Source: Fibrobacter sp. (GTDB lineage: Bacteria; Fibrobacterota; Fibrobacteria; Fibrobacterales; Fibrobacteraceae). From it: a DNA stretch of 24,596 bases. Location of the stretch: assembly GCA_012841225.1 (NCBI GenBank), contig DUVD01000101.1:1-24596 (forward strand). The letters are read 5' to 3'. Of this stretch, positions 1 through 8,268 are shown in pieces (positions within the stretch are counted from its first letter, which is position 1; each line of letters starts with the position of its first letter). A program made the position numbers and the translations under genes. Under the pieces are notes generated by a model that ran no database searches, had not been told where the DNA came from, and saw only the letters and a list, made by a program, of their open reading frames with translations.

Positions 1-188
1 GCAATAAAAGAAACCCCCGTCAAAGAGGCCACACCGGTAAAACGAGGAATAGAGAAAGTTCTTAATGAATCTTCGGGGTCTTCGGATCGATAATCAAATG
101 AAGCGTCTCGCCATGATCCTTTGCTTTCTGCAAAGGAAACGTTCTGAAAGGCAACCAGTGTGCAAAATAACAAAAGAAAGTTTCTCAT
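1..188 (-). CDS. Secreted protein, N-terminal fragment (cut by window edge)
   Basis: An open frame starts at ATG 188 and runs off the window after 62 codons with no stop. The first 20 residues form a signal peptide (MRNFLLLFCTLVAFQNVSFA, predicted cleavage before ESKG), so the product is exported to the periplasm or beyond. The mature part seen so far (W26, then acidic stretches) matches no family I recognise. It begins 17 bases after the stop of the upstream ketoacyl synthase on the same strand, so it is probably cotranscribed. No Shine-Dalgarno site precedes the start. Function unknown; the call rests on the signal peptide and gene spacing. Confidence 0.6.
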   Translation of the reverse strand, partial: MRNFLLLFCTLVAFQNVSFAESKGSWRDASFDYRSEDPEDSLRTFSIPRFTGVASLTGVSFI

Positions 189-205
189 ATTGTATTTAAG
201 TATAG

Positions 206-1438
206 TTAAGCTTTACCAAATATAACTACGCTATTATGTCCACCAAATCCTAAGCTATTGCAGATGGCGTATTCAAAGTCATAATCAATGGCTTCTTTGT
301 CCACCACATGTAAAAGTATTTCGGGGTCTTTTTCTACAATGTTTCTAGAAACATGAATTTTTTGATCTATTAAAGATTTTATGGTAACAATACTTTCTAC
401 TGCAGAAGCGGCGCCAAGCAAATGACCTAATAAGGATTTAGTAGAATTAATCCTAAGGTCATCAATATGCCCTTCATAGGCGTTGTAAATGGCTCCAGAT
501 TCCGCAACATCACCGCGTAAAGAAGAAGTGCCATGCGTATTAATATAGCGTACGTCTTGTGCTTTCAAATTAGCATCTTTTAAAGCATACTTAATCGCAT
601 TACTAACGGCCTTACCGTCAATGCGAGGAGCCGATAAATGATACGCATCAGCACTTAAACCAACGCCTGGAATGCGAGCTAAAATTTTTGCCCCACGCTT
701 TTTAGCGTGAGATAGACTTTCTAAAACAAGAACGCCAGCCCCTTCACCTAAAACAAAACCATTTCTGTTTTTATCAAAAGGACGAGACGCGGTTTCTGGG
801 TCGTCATTGCGACGGCTTAACGCATTCATAGCCGAAAAACCACTCAAAGCCAAAGGACAAACGGATTCTTCTGTGCCACCCGCAAGCATCACATCAGCGC
901 GACCTAATCGAATTTGATCTACAGCAGAAATGACGGAATAATTGGAAGAAGCGCAAGCAGATAGCGTTGCAAAAGAAGGCCCCATCCATCCTAAGCGAAT
1001 AGAAACGAGGTTGGATCCCATATTGGAAATCACCATCGGCATAAAATAAGGGGAAACACGGCGTGGGCCTTTTGTCGCTAAGGCTATTGACCCCTTGTAA
1101 TAAACGTCAACACCACCCATGCCACTAGATAAAATGACTCCCGCTCTTGTGACATCAACAGAGTCAGAAGACAAACCCGCATCTTCTAATGCGTTCATCG
1201 CAGAATGAACAGCATACTGCACGTTTCTAGGGTATCGTTTTAAATCGCGTTCAGAAAAATAAGGTGTTGGGTCAAAGACTTTGACCTCCCCGCCAAAGTG
1301 CACCTCGTATTCGTCCGTATTAAAACGATCGATATAAGATACCCCGGATTTACCAGCGAGGACATTTTTCCAAAGCTCATCGGGAGTGTTTCCAAGAGGA
1401 CTAACGCATCCCATGCCTGTTACTACAACTTCTTCCAT
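206..1438 (-). CDS. fabF: 3-oxoacyl-[ACP] synthase II (FabF-type), tandem copy 2
   Basis: This 410-aa condensing enzyme should join malonyl-ACP to a growing acyl-ACP in cytoplasmic fatty acid synthesis. The thiolase-fold triad is complete: Cys162 in LSACASSN, His302 in NTHGTSS and His339 in KSLLGHLLGAAS, nearly the numbering of E. coli FabF (163/303/340). Lys334 and the C-terminal GFGGHNS glycine loop are also present. Length matches FabF. The start is supported by AGGTGAT just upstream and by exact co-linearity with the neighbouring paralogue. The HGTSS in place of the usual HGTST is a mild oddity. It is the second of two adjacent fabF genes, about 75% identical over the first 100 residues by hand count. 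It could instead serve a specialised lipid or polyene pathway; the sequence alone does not decide. Confidence 0.9.
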   Translation of the reverse strand: MEEVVVTGMGCVSPLGNTPDELWKNVLAGKSGVSYIDRFNTDEYEVHFGGEVKVFDPTPYFSERDLKRYPRNVQYAVHSAMNALEDAGLSSDSVDVTRAGVILSSGMGGVDVYYKGSIALATKGPRRVSPYFMPMVISNMGSNLVSIRLGWMGPSFATLSACASSNYSVISAVDQIRLGRADVMLAGGTEESVCPLALSGFSAMNALSRRNDDPETASRPFDKNRNGFVLGEGAGVLVLESLSHAKKRGAKILARIPGVGLSADAYHLSAPRIDGKAVSNAIKYALKDANLKAQDVRYINTHGTSSLRGDVAESGAIYNAYEGHIDDLRINSTKSLLGHLLGAASAVESIVTIKSLIDQKIHVSRNIVEKDPEILLHVVDKEAIDYDFEYAICNSLGFGGHNSVVIFGKA

Positions 1439-1478
1439 GGTATCACCTACAAATTCAAAATATCAAAAAGCGAGAAGA

Positions 1479-1519
1479 ATAAGTTTTGAGTTATAAGATT
1501 ACATTAACTCAAAACTTAT
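1479..1519 (-). terminator. Perfect hairpin between the two fabF genes
   Basis: Two 15-base arms (1479-1493 and 1505-1519) are perfect inverted repeats around an 11-base loop. The hairpin lies 12 bases past the stop of the upstream fabF. On the minus strand it is followed by TCTTCTCGCTTTTT, a mixed pyrimidine stretch rather than a clean U-run, so it may be a weak terminator, an attenuator or an mRNA-stabilising element that sets the ratio of the two synthases. Confidence 0.5.
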
Positions 1520-1531
1520 CTTTAATACAAA

Positions 1532-2764
1532 TTAATCCTTAGCAAAAACGACAACGCTGTTGTGCCCACCAAAGCCAAAGCTATTTGACATAGCGTACTT
1601 GAAGCTGTGGTTGATCGCGCCTTTATCGCAAACATCCAATAGAATTCTGGAGTCTTTTTCGAACACGTTTTTTGTGCCATGTACTTTTTGATTTTTAAGG
1701 GACTGTATTGTAACAATACCTTCCACCACGGACGCAGCGCCAAGCATGTGGCCAGTCATTGACTTTGTAGAGTTCACCTTCAAGTGCTCCACTTTACCGT
1801 CAAAGGCCTTATAAATTGCACCACATTCAGCAACGTCACCAAGTGGAGTTGATGTACCGTGGGTGTTAACGTAGCGAATATCTTGAGAAGAAATACGAGC
1901 ATCTTTCAAAGCCATTTCAATGGCGATTTTAACACCTTTGCCGTCTTCACGAGGAGCAGAAACGTGATGGGCATCAGCGCTCATACCAACACCGGCAATG
2001 CGAGCTAAAATGGTAGCGCCACGTTTTTGAGCATGAGATAAACTCTCTAAAACTAAAACACCAGCGCCTTCTGCTAAAACAAAACCATCGCGATCTTTAT
2101 CAAATGGGCGCGACGCTTTTTCTGGATCTTCATTACGGGTGCTAATAGCACGCATAGAAGCAAAACCAGCAATGCCAATTGGGCAAACGGCTTCTTCTGA
2201 TCCACCTGCAATCATCACATCAGCACGGCCCAAACGAATTTGATCTACAGCAGAGATAATAGAATGGTTTGAAGAGGCACAGGCAGAAACAGGTGTAAAG
2301 CTAGGGCCCATCCAACCTAAACGGATGGAGACTTCACCCGATCCCATATTGGAAATTACCATTGGAATAAAGAATGGAGAAACGCGACTAGGACCACGAT
2401 TCGCTAAGGTCACCGATGTTTCGTAGTAAACGTCCATGCCACCCATACCGCTTGCTAAAATAACACCAGCGCGAGTAGGATCAACCGAATCTGGGGCTAA
2501 GCCCGCATTTTCTAAAGCCTTCATAGCTGAGTGGACAACGTATTGGATGTTACGAGAATAACGCTTTGCATCACGCACGCTAAAATACGACGAAGGATCA
2601 AAAGCTTTAATCTCACCCGCAAAACGCACATCATAAGCATCAGTGTTAAATCGCTCAATTTTAGAGACGCCAGACTTTTCAGCAAGGAGATTTGTCCATA
2701 ATTCATCAGGATTATTTCCAAGTGGGGTCACGCACCCCATTCCGGTCACAACAACTTCTTCCAT
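1532..2764 (-). CDS. fabF: 3-oxoacyl-[ACP] synthase II (FabF-type), tandem copy 1
   Basis: A 410-aa ketoacyl-ACP synthase with Cys162 (VSACASSN), His302 (NTHGTSTPLGD) and His339 (KSMTGHMLGAAS), so catalytically complete. I place the start at ATG 2764 rather than an in-frame ATG 36 bases upstream (2800). AGGAAG sits 6 bases before 2764, the resulting length equals that of the paralogue, and a good -10 box at 2801-2806 would put transcription initiation downstream of the earlier ATG. It is the first gene of the minus-strand group and lies 93 bases before its paralogue. Both copies keep the nucleophilic cysteine, so this is not a KS-alpha/chain-length-factor pair of the type II polyketide kind. 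Role in primary fatty acid elongation is inferred from family. Confidence 0.92.
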   Translation of the reverse strand: MEEVVVTGMGCVTPLGNNPDELWTNLLAEKSGVSKIERFNTDAYDVRFAGEIKAFDPSSYFSVRDAKRYSRNIQYVVHSAMKALENAGLAPDSVDPTRAGVILASGMGGMDVYYETSVTLANRGPSRVSPFFIPMVISNMGSGEVSIRLGWMGPSFTPVSACASSNHSIISAVDQIRLGRADVMIAGGSEEAVCPIGIAGFASMRAISTRNEDPEKASRPFDKDRDGFVLAEGAGVLVLESLSHAQKRGATILARIAGVGMSADAHHVSAPREDGKGVKIAIEMALKDARISSQDIRYVNTHGTSTPLGDVAECGAIYKAFDGKVEHLKVNSTKSMTGHMLGAASVVEGIVTIQSLKNQKVHGTKNVFEKDSRILLDVCDKGAINHSFKYAMSNSFGFGGHNSVVVFAKD

Positions 2765-2800
2765 GGTTAACTTCCTATTAATTAGATTGTTTGGCGACAA

Positions 2801-2828
2801 TTTATAAAAAAGAGTTTATTGTTTTCAA
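2801..2828 (-). promoter_or_regulatory. Sigma70-like promoter of the fabF pair
   Basis: On the minus strand, TTGAAA (2828-2823) and TATAAA (2806-2801) are separated by 16 bases, placing the transcript start near 2794 and leaving a leader of about 30 bases. The rest of the 309-base gap to orn (to 3073) is very AT-rich and holds no ORF or hairpin that I can support; the orn promoter must lie there too, but I cannot pick it out. Confidence 0.5.
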
Positions 2829-3073
2829 TGTTTAATTTGAATCCGTTCTTTTATTGAAGCTTAAATTTCTTTTATTTCTTACTCTACTTTTATTTATTGA
2901 AAGCAAAAGCTCAAAAAAGCGTAAAAAACGACAATAACCATTCATTAATAATATTTACATACAAAAAATATTTTTAATTAAAAAACGGTTCAAAAATAAA
3001 TGCTATTCGGCCTAAAACCCCTCTTTTTTTCAATATTTAAACAAAACAAAATCTATTTTTCTAAGTTATTTTT

Positions 3074-3616
3074 ATGGCAAGAACAGCACCTAATCTCGTA
3101 TGGATGGATCTCGAAATGTCTGGTCTAGAACCAGATCAAGATGTTATTTTAGAAATAGCAACCATCATCACTGACCCTTACTTAAAGACTATCGCCGAAG
3201 GCCCCGTCTTAGTTGTTCATCAACCAGATAATATTTTAAATGGGATGGACGACTGGAACAAAAGGCATCACAACCAAAGCGGCCTTGTCGATCGAGTTAA
3301 AAGGTCACAATACTCTCTTTCTGATTGCGAAAAAGTCACTTTAGACTTTATTAAGCCCTTTACTGTTGAAAAAGGGAATCTATTATGTGGAAACTCCATT
3401 ACGCAAGACCGTCGATTTCTCTATAAATACATGCCCAAATTATCAAATTGGCTTTGCTATAGAAGCGTCGACGTTACCTCTATAAAAGAGCTTGCTTTTC
3501 GTTGGTACCCTAATTTACCGGAATTTCAAAAAGAAGAGAAGCACCAAGCTCTCGATGACATTCGAGAAAGCATCGCTGAATTAGAATACTATAAAAAGAC
3601 AATTTTCAAACTTTAA
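3074..3616 (+). CDS. orn: Oligoribonuclease (DEDDh 3'-5' exoribonuclease)
   Basis: This 180-aa cytoplasmic enzyme degrades 2-5 nt RNAs (including pGpG from c-di-GMP turnover) to mononucleotides. All DEDDh residues are visible: Asp12 and Glu14 in VWMDLEMSG, Asp112 in SITQDRR, His157 and Asp162 in KHQALDDIRES. Length and residue positions agree almost exactly with E. coli Orn (181 aa; 12, 14, 112, 158, 163). It is the first gene of a plus-strand group with a PBP-like gene (39-base gap) and lgt. The upstream region is AT-rich without a clear Shine-Dalgarno site; the ATG is chosen because the family's conserved N-terminus begins immediately after it. Confidence 0.95.
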   Translation: MARTAPNLVWMDLEMSGLEPDQDVILEIATIITDPYLKTIAEGPVLVVHQPDNILNGMDDWNKRHHNQSGLVDRVKRSQYSLSDCEKVTLDFIKPFTVEKGNLLCGNSITQDRRFLYKYMPKLSNWLCYRSVDVTSIKELAFRWYPNLPEFQKEEKHQALDDIRESIAELEYYKKTIFKL

Positions 3617-3655
3617 ATCAAACCACTATTTTTTTAGGCTTTAAAGGTTAATTAA

Positions 3656-4891
3656 ATGAGACCTCTTCCCTATAAAGTTCGATTAATTAACAGGATTTTA
3701 CTGCTTGGATTTTCTTTGTTTTTATTGATTCGTTGCTTGCCTGCTTTTCAAAAAAGCGCAATACCTCCTGCGCCCACCATGCCAACCCATTTAGACTCTT
3801 TGCCCACCCCTTCTTTGTCCCCACTTGTTCCTCAAGTTAACTTAGCATTAACTGGAACCCTACGCCCTGAAAGTAAAATCGATAGCACTCATATTTTAAG
3901 ACAAAAAGATATTTTTTTAGCTCAAAAAATAGATCATTTGCTTAGAATTTATAAACCAGACTACGGCTTCTTTTTAATGGTAGACGCGGAGACCAATGAA
4001 ATTTTAGCATGGGGACAGCGCTCAGAGGATTCTATACAAGCAACGCCTTCTTTTTTATCACAATCGACTTTTCCTGCTGCATCCTTAATTAAAACGGCTA
4101 CATTAGCCGCCGGATTTGAATCCAAAAAGTTTTCTCTAAATACGCCCATACCTTTAATTGGTTCTGCACATACCTTATACCGGTCTCAACTTCGCATCCC
4201 CACCGACTATAAGGGAAACATGATCGAGCTGCAAGACGCTTATGCAAAATCCTGCAACCCCTCAATGGCTTTAGTGGGTTACGAGATTGGTCCTTCTTCT
4301 TTGGAATTAACAGCAAATAAAATAGGCTATAATCTAGACTTCCCAAACAATATCCCTAACAAATCGTCATTTTCTATTCCAGACACCGGTTATGGCATTG
4401 CCGAAGCGGCAAGCGGGTTCACCAAAAGCACCACGCTTTCTCCCTTACTTGCGGCTGCACAAGTGCGCGCTTTATTAAAACAAAAACCACTAGAAATTCC
4501 TACCGCTGCCAATATTTACCCTTACGCACCCACTACAAGCAATCCTCTGCCAAACACTTCATTTTTAGAAAACACTTACTTCGGCATGAAAGAAGCCATG
4601 ATGCAAACAGTCTCTAATGGCACGGCTAAAAAGAACCTTTCTTCACGTTTTATAGCGAGGCGCTACAAAGAACAATTAGATATTGGGGGCAAAACGGGAT
4701 CACTAGACGGGCTTAACCCCGCTGGCCGTTATGAATGGTTTGCAGGCTTTGCTGAATCTCGTTTAAACCGCAGTAAGGGCATTGTTATTGTTGTCATGCA
4801 AATTCATAAAGAAATTCGATCGCAACCAGCAACACAAGTCGCTGCATTATTAATAAATTATTGGGCGCAACAAAATCTAGCTTCAAATTAA
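3656..4891 (+). CDS. Short monofunctional penicillin-binding transpeptidase
   Basis: A 411-aa inner-membrane protein with a basic N-terminus, one membrane segment (about residues 13-30), a proline-rich linker (35-60) and a periplasmic penicillin-binding domain. The three motifs are in order: SxxK at Ser143-Lys146 (ASLIK), SxN at Ser199-Cys200-Asn201 and KTG at Lys346-Gly348 (GGKTGS). It would acylate peptidoglycan stem peptides for cross-linking, or act as a carboxypeptidase. It is shorter than class B PBPs of the PBP2/FtsI type (around 600 aa) because only about 80 residues separate the membrane anchor from the catalytic domain, leaving no room for the usual pedestal domain. AAAGG lies 8 bases before the start. 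It sits between orn and lgt, with lgt starting 12 bases after its stop. The exact subfamily is uncertain. Confidence 0.85.
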   Translation: MRPLPYKVRLINRILLLGFSLFLLIRCLPAFQKSAIPPAPTMPTHLDSLPTPSLSPLVPQVNLALTGTLRPESKIDSTHILRQKDIFLAQKIDHLLRIYKPDYGFFLMVDAETNEILAWGQRSEDSIQATPSFLSQSTFPAASLIKTATLAAGFESKKFSLNTPIPLIGSAHTLYRSQLRIPTDYKGNMIELQDAYAKSCNPSMALVGYEIGPSSLELTANKIGYNLDFPNNIPNKSSFSIPDTGYGIAEAASGFTKSTTLSPLLAAAQVRALLKQKPLEIPTAANIYPYAPTTSNPLPNTSFLENTYFGMKEAMMQTVSNGTAKKNLSSRFIARRYKEQLDIGGKTGSLDGLNPAGRYEWFAGFAESRLNRSKGIVIVVMQIHKEIRSQPATQVAALLINYWAQQNLASN

Positions 4892-4902
4892 AAGAGGTTA
4901 TT

Positions 4903-5757
4903 ATGGATTATTCTTGGTGGAATCTAATCCCTACAAAATTCGACGGCATCGCCATTCAAATAGGAAGTTTTCCTGTTCATTGGTATGGAGTCATGTATTT
5001 ATTCGCATTTGCCACATGCTATATGGTCATGTGGAAGGTCAACCAAAAAGAAAAAATTGGCTACACTAAAGAGCAATTTGATAGTTTTGCGACATGGATT
5101 ATTGCAGGTATTTTGCTTGGTGCTAGACTTGGTTATGTGTTTTTTTACCAGCCAGGCTATTACCTTACACACCCACTTGAAATCATTCTTCCCTTTCGCT
5201 ATAACGAACTCGGATTTCAATTTACAGGCATCTCCGGCATGTCTTACCATGGTGGATTAATCCTAGCAACGATCTTTGGGATTATCGCCATTAAGAAAAA
5301 TAAAATGCCACTATGGACTACCGTCAATTTGGGTTTCCTTGCCGTGCCACTTGGCTATTCTTGGGGTCGATTTGGAAATTTTATTAATGGTGAACTTTAT
5401 GGAGAAGTCACCACTAGCTCTATAGGAATGGTGTTTCCTATGGCTAGGGATGGCTTACTGCACCACCCCTCACAACTATATGAAATGCTTTTTGAAGGCA
5501 TCATTTTATTTATCATTCTCTTCTTTTTACGAAAAAACAACTTCTTCAGAAATCAAATGATGTCTTTATACCTTATTGGTTATGGCACCTTCCGATTCTT
5601 TATAGAGTTTTTCCGCAAGCCAGATGCACACTTAATGAGAGAAGATCTTTTTGGCATGAGCCGTGGGCAAACACTATGCTCCTTAATGGTTATTGCCGGA
5701 GTCATTCTTTTTGTTTGGATATATAAACAAGAAAAACAAAATAAAATAAAAGTCTGA
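4903..5757 (+). CDS. lgt: Prolipoprotein diacylglyceryl transferase
   Basis: This 284-aa polytopic inner-membrane enzyme moves diacylglycerol from phosphatidylglycerol to the lipobox cysteine of prolipoproteins, the first step of lipoprotein maturation. The Lgt signature GRFGNFINGELYG occupies residues 155-167, with Arg156, Asn159, Asn162 and Glu164. The conserved histidine segment SYHGGL is at 115-120, HPSQLYE at 188-194 and Arg231 at YGTFRFFIE. I place the start at ATG 4903, preceded by AGAGG with 5-base spacing. An in-frame TTG at 4861 would overlap the PBP gene and has no such site. It is last in the orn-PBP-lgt group and is followed by a strong terminator. Several substrates of Lgt are encoded nearby (GLUG, ankyrin, MltD-like and Wza-like lipoproteins). 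Confidence 0.96.
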   Translation: MDYSWWNLIPTKFDGIAIQIGSFPVHWYGVMYLFAFATCYMVMWKVNQKEKIGYTKEQFDSFATWIIAGILLGARLGYVFFYQPGYYLTHPLEIILPFRYNELGFQFTGISGMSYHGGLILATIFGIIAIKKNKMPLWTTVNLGFLAVPLGYSWGRFGNFINGELYGEVTTSSIGMVFPMARDGLLHHPSQLYEMLFEGIILFIILFFLRKNNFFRNQMMSLYLIGYGTFRFFIEFFRKPDAHLMREDLFGMSRGQTLCSLMVIAGVILFVWIYKQEKQNKIKV

Positions 5758-5771
5758 ATAAAAATCTGAAT

Positions 5772-5804
5772 AAAAAAAGAGAGCTTAAGCGCTCTCTTTT
5801 TTTT
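5772..5804. terminator. Bidirectional intrinsic terminator between lgt and the GLUG lipoprotein gene
   Basis: GAGAGC (5779-5784) pairs with GCTCTC (5791-5796) around a 6-base loop. A run of 7 A on the left and 8 T on the right extend the pairing to about 13 bp and give a U-tract in both directions. It closes lgt on the plus strand and the long TonB operon on the minus strand. Confidence 0.9.
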
Positions 5805-5855
5805 ATGCTAAACGACGCCACACCTATTCATTTTGTGTTTGGCATTAAAGCAATC

Positions 5856-7241
5856 TTATTGCTTTAATAAATAGGGATAGTTACTCATCGTGCCGGCAGT
5901 CCAAGTCCAAAAGGATTTAGTGCCGCCATTTAATGTTGAGGCAAATGCATTCGAAGTCATCTCAGCGGAGGCCATACCCCCTAACTCAGAGCTGGTCACT
6001 AAAGCGAGAACATTATCATAATATAAACCAGAGGAATCGATTGTAGATAAAGTCTCGGCAAGAAGTGAACTCGAATTTTTTACTACAGAGACAGAGCCCT
6101 TATTGTAGCCCGTATGAATTTTTGCATCTTCTCCACACTTTGCCACAAGGCCCGCTGCATAATTAGTCGCTGAAATGGCACCGTGATTAAAAACATCATT
6201 AAGCTCAGAACCAGTCATTTTGCCGACGATTCCTGCTGCGTATAAACCTGTACTTGATACCGCGCCCAAATTATAAGATGTACTTAACTTAGACGCACTT
6301 GATAAGTCTCCAACAATACCACCAACAAAAGAATTGGCGCCAGAAGCAGTCACTTTTGCTTCATTAAAGCTCCAGCTGATTGTTCCAGACATGGTGGAAT
6401 TGCCAACAATCCCTCCCACATTAATCACGCCAGAAACAGTACCTTTATTAGAAGAGCCCGTAACAACACCGCCACTAAGAGTGCCTGCAATGCCACCCGT
6501 ATTTTGCATTGTTCCAGTGATTACTGCACTGTTAACGGCAGTAACGGCAGCACGACTGCCTACTAAACCAACAACACCACCGACCGTACTCTTACCATCA
6601 ACAAAACCCTTAACAGTTGTTCCTGTAATAGAACCGTCGAGCATCTCGCCCACAACACCACCAAGGCGCTCTTGACCAGAAATGATCACGTCAGTAGAAC
6701 AATCTGAAATGGTAGTGGAATCGCTTTTAGCCACTAGCCCGCCGATAATTTTATTACCAGTCAATGAAGCATTTTTTAAATTCACATTTTTTATGATTGC
6801 TTTTTTAACTAGCCCAAACAAGCCGACATAACTTGCCGAAGCATTGTCCATCTTTAAGTCAGAGATGCTATAAGTGGCTCCATCAAAGCTACCTCTAAAA
6901 GGCTTGTTGCCCCAACCGAGGTCATCTTCGCCCCAAACACCAATTGAGGTCCAAGAAATGCCTTTTAATGAAATATCCGCGCCTTGTTTAAAAAAGATTC
7001 CTTCATAAGTGTTTCCGTTTGAAACCGCTTCCGATAAATCGACAAGATCTTGGACGCTCTTAATAAGGAAAGGGTCGTTAGCAGTACCCGTGCCTTTTTC
7101 CCAAATAACTTCAACAGAAGAAGAGAAAAAGAACCCAGATGAAGAGCTAATATTATCATTAGTCTCGGTACCCTTTTCACTGCAACCCACAAAGACTCCA
7201 CCTAAAACCAATAGAAGAATCACCCACATCCACCTTTTCAT
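5856..7241 (-). CDS. GLUG-repeat lipoprotein, last gene of the TonB operon
   Basis: A 461-aa exported protein with a lipoprotein signal (VFVGC, lipidated Cys20, unusual Phe at -3), a serine-rich linker (31-42, SSSSGFFFSSS) and the entry segment GTGTANDPFLI (50-60) that often opens surface beta-helix proteins. About nine GLUG-type repeats follow from roughly residue 138 to 370, each with a G-G-[IV]-[VA]-G core such as VGGVVGLV, TGGIAGTL and VGGIVGNS. The C-terminus (NYPYLL) is also typical of this group. ATG 7241 is chosen because AAAGGAG stands 5 bases before it; an in-frame TTG 15 bases upstream overlaps that site. It starts 40 bases after the TPR gene with no terminator between, so it appears to be the seventh gene of the operon. 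A role as a surface adhesin or ligand-binding partner of the TonB machine is inferred from context only. Confidence 0.75.
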   Translation of the reverse strand: MKRWMWVILLLVLGGVFVGCSEKGTETNDNISSSSGFFFSSSVEVIWEKGTGTANDPFLIKSVQDLVDLSEAVSNGNTYEGIFFKQGADISLKGISWTSIGVWGEDDLGWGNKPFRGSFDGATYSISDLKMDNASASYVGLFGLVKKAIIKNVNLKNASLTGNKIIGGLVAKSDSTTISDCSTDVIISGQERLGGVVGEMLDGSITGTTVKGFVDGKSTVGGVVGLVGSRAAVTAVNSAVITGTMQNTGGIAGTLSGGVVTGSSNKGTVSGVINVGGIVGNSTMSGTISWSFNEAKVTASGANSFVGGIVGDLSSASKLSTSYNLGAVSSTGLYAAGIVGKMTGSELNDVFNHGAISATNYAAGLVAKCGEDAKIHTGYNKGSVSVVKNSSSLLAETLSTIDSSGLYYDNVLALVTSSELGGMASAEMTSNAFASTLNGGTKSFWTWTAGTMSNYPYLLKQ

Positions 7242-7281
7242 ATGCACTCCTTTCAAAATAGACTTCTTGTAAGAAATATAA

Positions 7282-8268
7282 CTACTTTCGTTCTCTAATA
7301 CGCTTATAAATTAACTCAGCGCGCTCTCGGTCCCCTGCATTGTACCAGACATGCCCTACATTTTCAGCGCCAATGCGTCCTTGTGAGTTCCCGAGCTTCC
7401 AAGCCTCGAAAAAATGACCAAAAGCCTCATCATAACGCTTTTGTTCAAAGTAAATTTGTCCTAAATCCACCATAAGGACGTCGTTCTCTTTTTTGTACCG
7501 TAACCCTTCTTCTAGCGTAAAAATAGCCATCCAAGGAGAATTGGCCTTTAAATACATTTGAGCTAAGTACCTTCGAGCGGGTATGTTTTGAGGTACCAAC
7601 AGCAAACCATCTTCCATTGCATTTAAAGCCTTAGGCAAAGAATCCATGTTTTGATAGTAATGAGAAATGGTAAAATGGGCATCAGCACCAGCAAGTGCCG
7701 TTTGTTGAATTGCATTTTTTAATGTTTTTACAGCATATTCATAATCGCCTAGTTTTTCATAAATATCAGCCAAGCCGTACCAGGCGGTCATTCGATCTGG
7801 GTTAACATACAAAGCACGTTCAAAATGTTTTTGAGCTAAAGTATATTCAGCACTTTTCAAAAAACATTCTCCTAATGCAAAATGCAAGTGGTCCGAATCT
7901 TCGCCCAATTCAATAGCCCTTTGGTAAGAAGCAATCGCACTGCCGATGTCTTCGCCAATATAATAAAGATCGCCCAAAAGCACCCATGCCTTAACAAAAC
8001 TAGGAAGAAGCTCGACGGTGCGTTTATAAGCAACAAGAGCCACTTCGTTCTTTTTTAATTGGACTAAGGTGTTTCCCAAATTAAACCAAGCAAAAGGCTC
8101 GTAGCGCTCTTCATCAATGGCGGCGCGATAAAAAGGCACAGCCTCCTTAAATCGACCTTCGTCATAAAGGGCATTCGCCTTCATAAAGTACTCTTCGGCA
8201 AAAGCAAGCGAAGAGCATAAGCTTAGAAGAGCAAAAAATAAAATGAGTGAAGATGCCCTATGGAACAA
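7282..8268 (-). CDS. Periplasmic TPR protein of the TonB2-type operon
   Basis: A 328-aa protein with a signal peptide (about residues 1-24, ending SSLAFA) followed almost entirely by tetratricopeptide repeats, with recurring A-W-x-x-L-G and A-x-x-x-Y-x-x-A-[IL] patterns such as AWFNLGN, AWVLLGDLYY and AWYGLADIYEKLGDYEYA. The repeats would form a superhelical protein-protein scaffold in the periplasm. The start codon is TTG, supported by AGGAG 7 bases upstream; it overlaps the end of the tonB gene by 11 bases, so translation is probably coupled. A TPR gene at this place is a known feature of TonB2-type operons, where it is thought to assist the transducer; its partner here is unknown. Confidence 0.85.
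   Translation of the reverse strand: MFHRASSLILFFALLSLCSSLAFAEEYFMKANALYDEGRFKEAVPFYRAAIDEERYEPFAWFNLGNTLVQLKKNEVALVAYKRTVELLPSFVKAWVLLGDLYYIGEDIGSAIASYQRAIELGEDSDHLHFALGECFLKSAEYTLAQKHFERALYVNPDRMTAWYGLADIYEKLGDYEYAVKTLKNAIQQTALAGADAHFTISHYYQNMDSLPKALNAMEDGLLLVPQNIPARRYLAQMYLKANSPWMAIFTLEEGLRYKKENDVLMVDLGQIYFEQKRYDEAFGHFFEAWKLGNSQGRIGAENVGHVWYNAGDRERAELIYKRIRERK

Noticed and set aside
206..2764. KS-alpha/chain-length-factor pair of a type II polyketide cluster
   Set aside because: Both proteins keep the active-site cysteine, whereas a chain-length factor has lost it; no ACP or cyclase gene is in view.
6334..6675. 113-aa plus-strand frame rich in Pro, Thr and Val
   Set aside because: It lies wholly antisense to the GLUG repeats, and its composition is what the reverse of Gly/Ser/Thr-rich repeats gives; no ribosome site or neighbour supports it.
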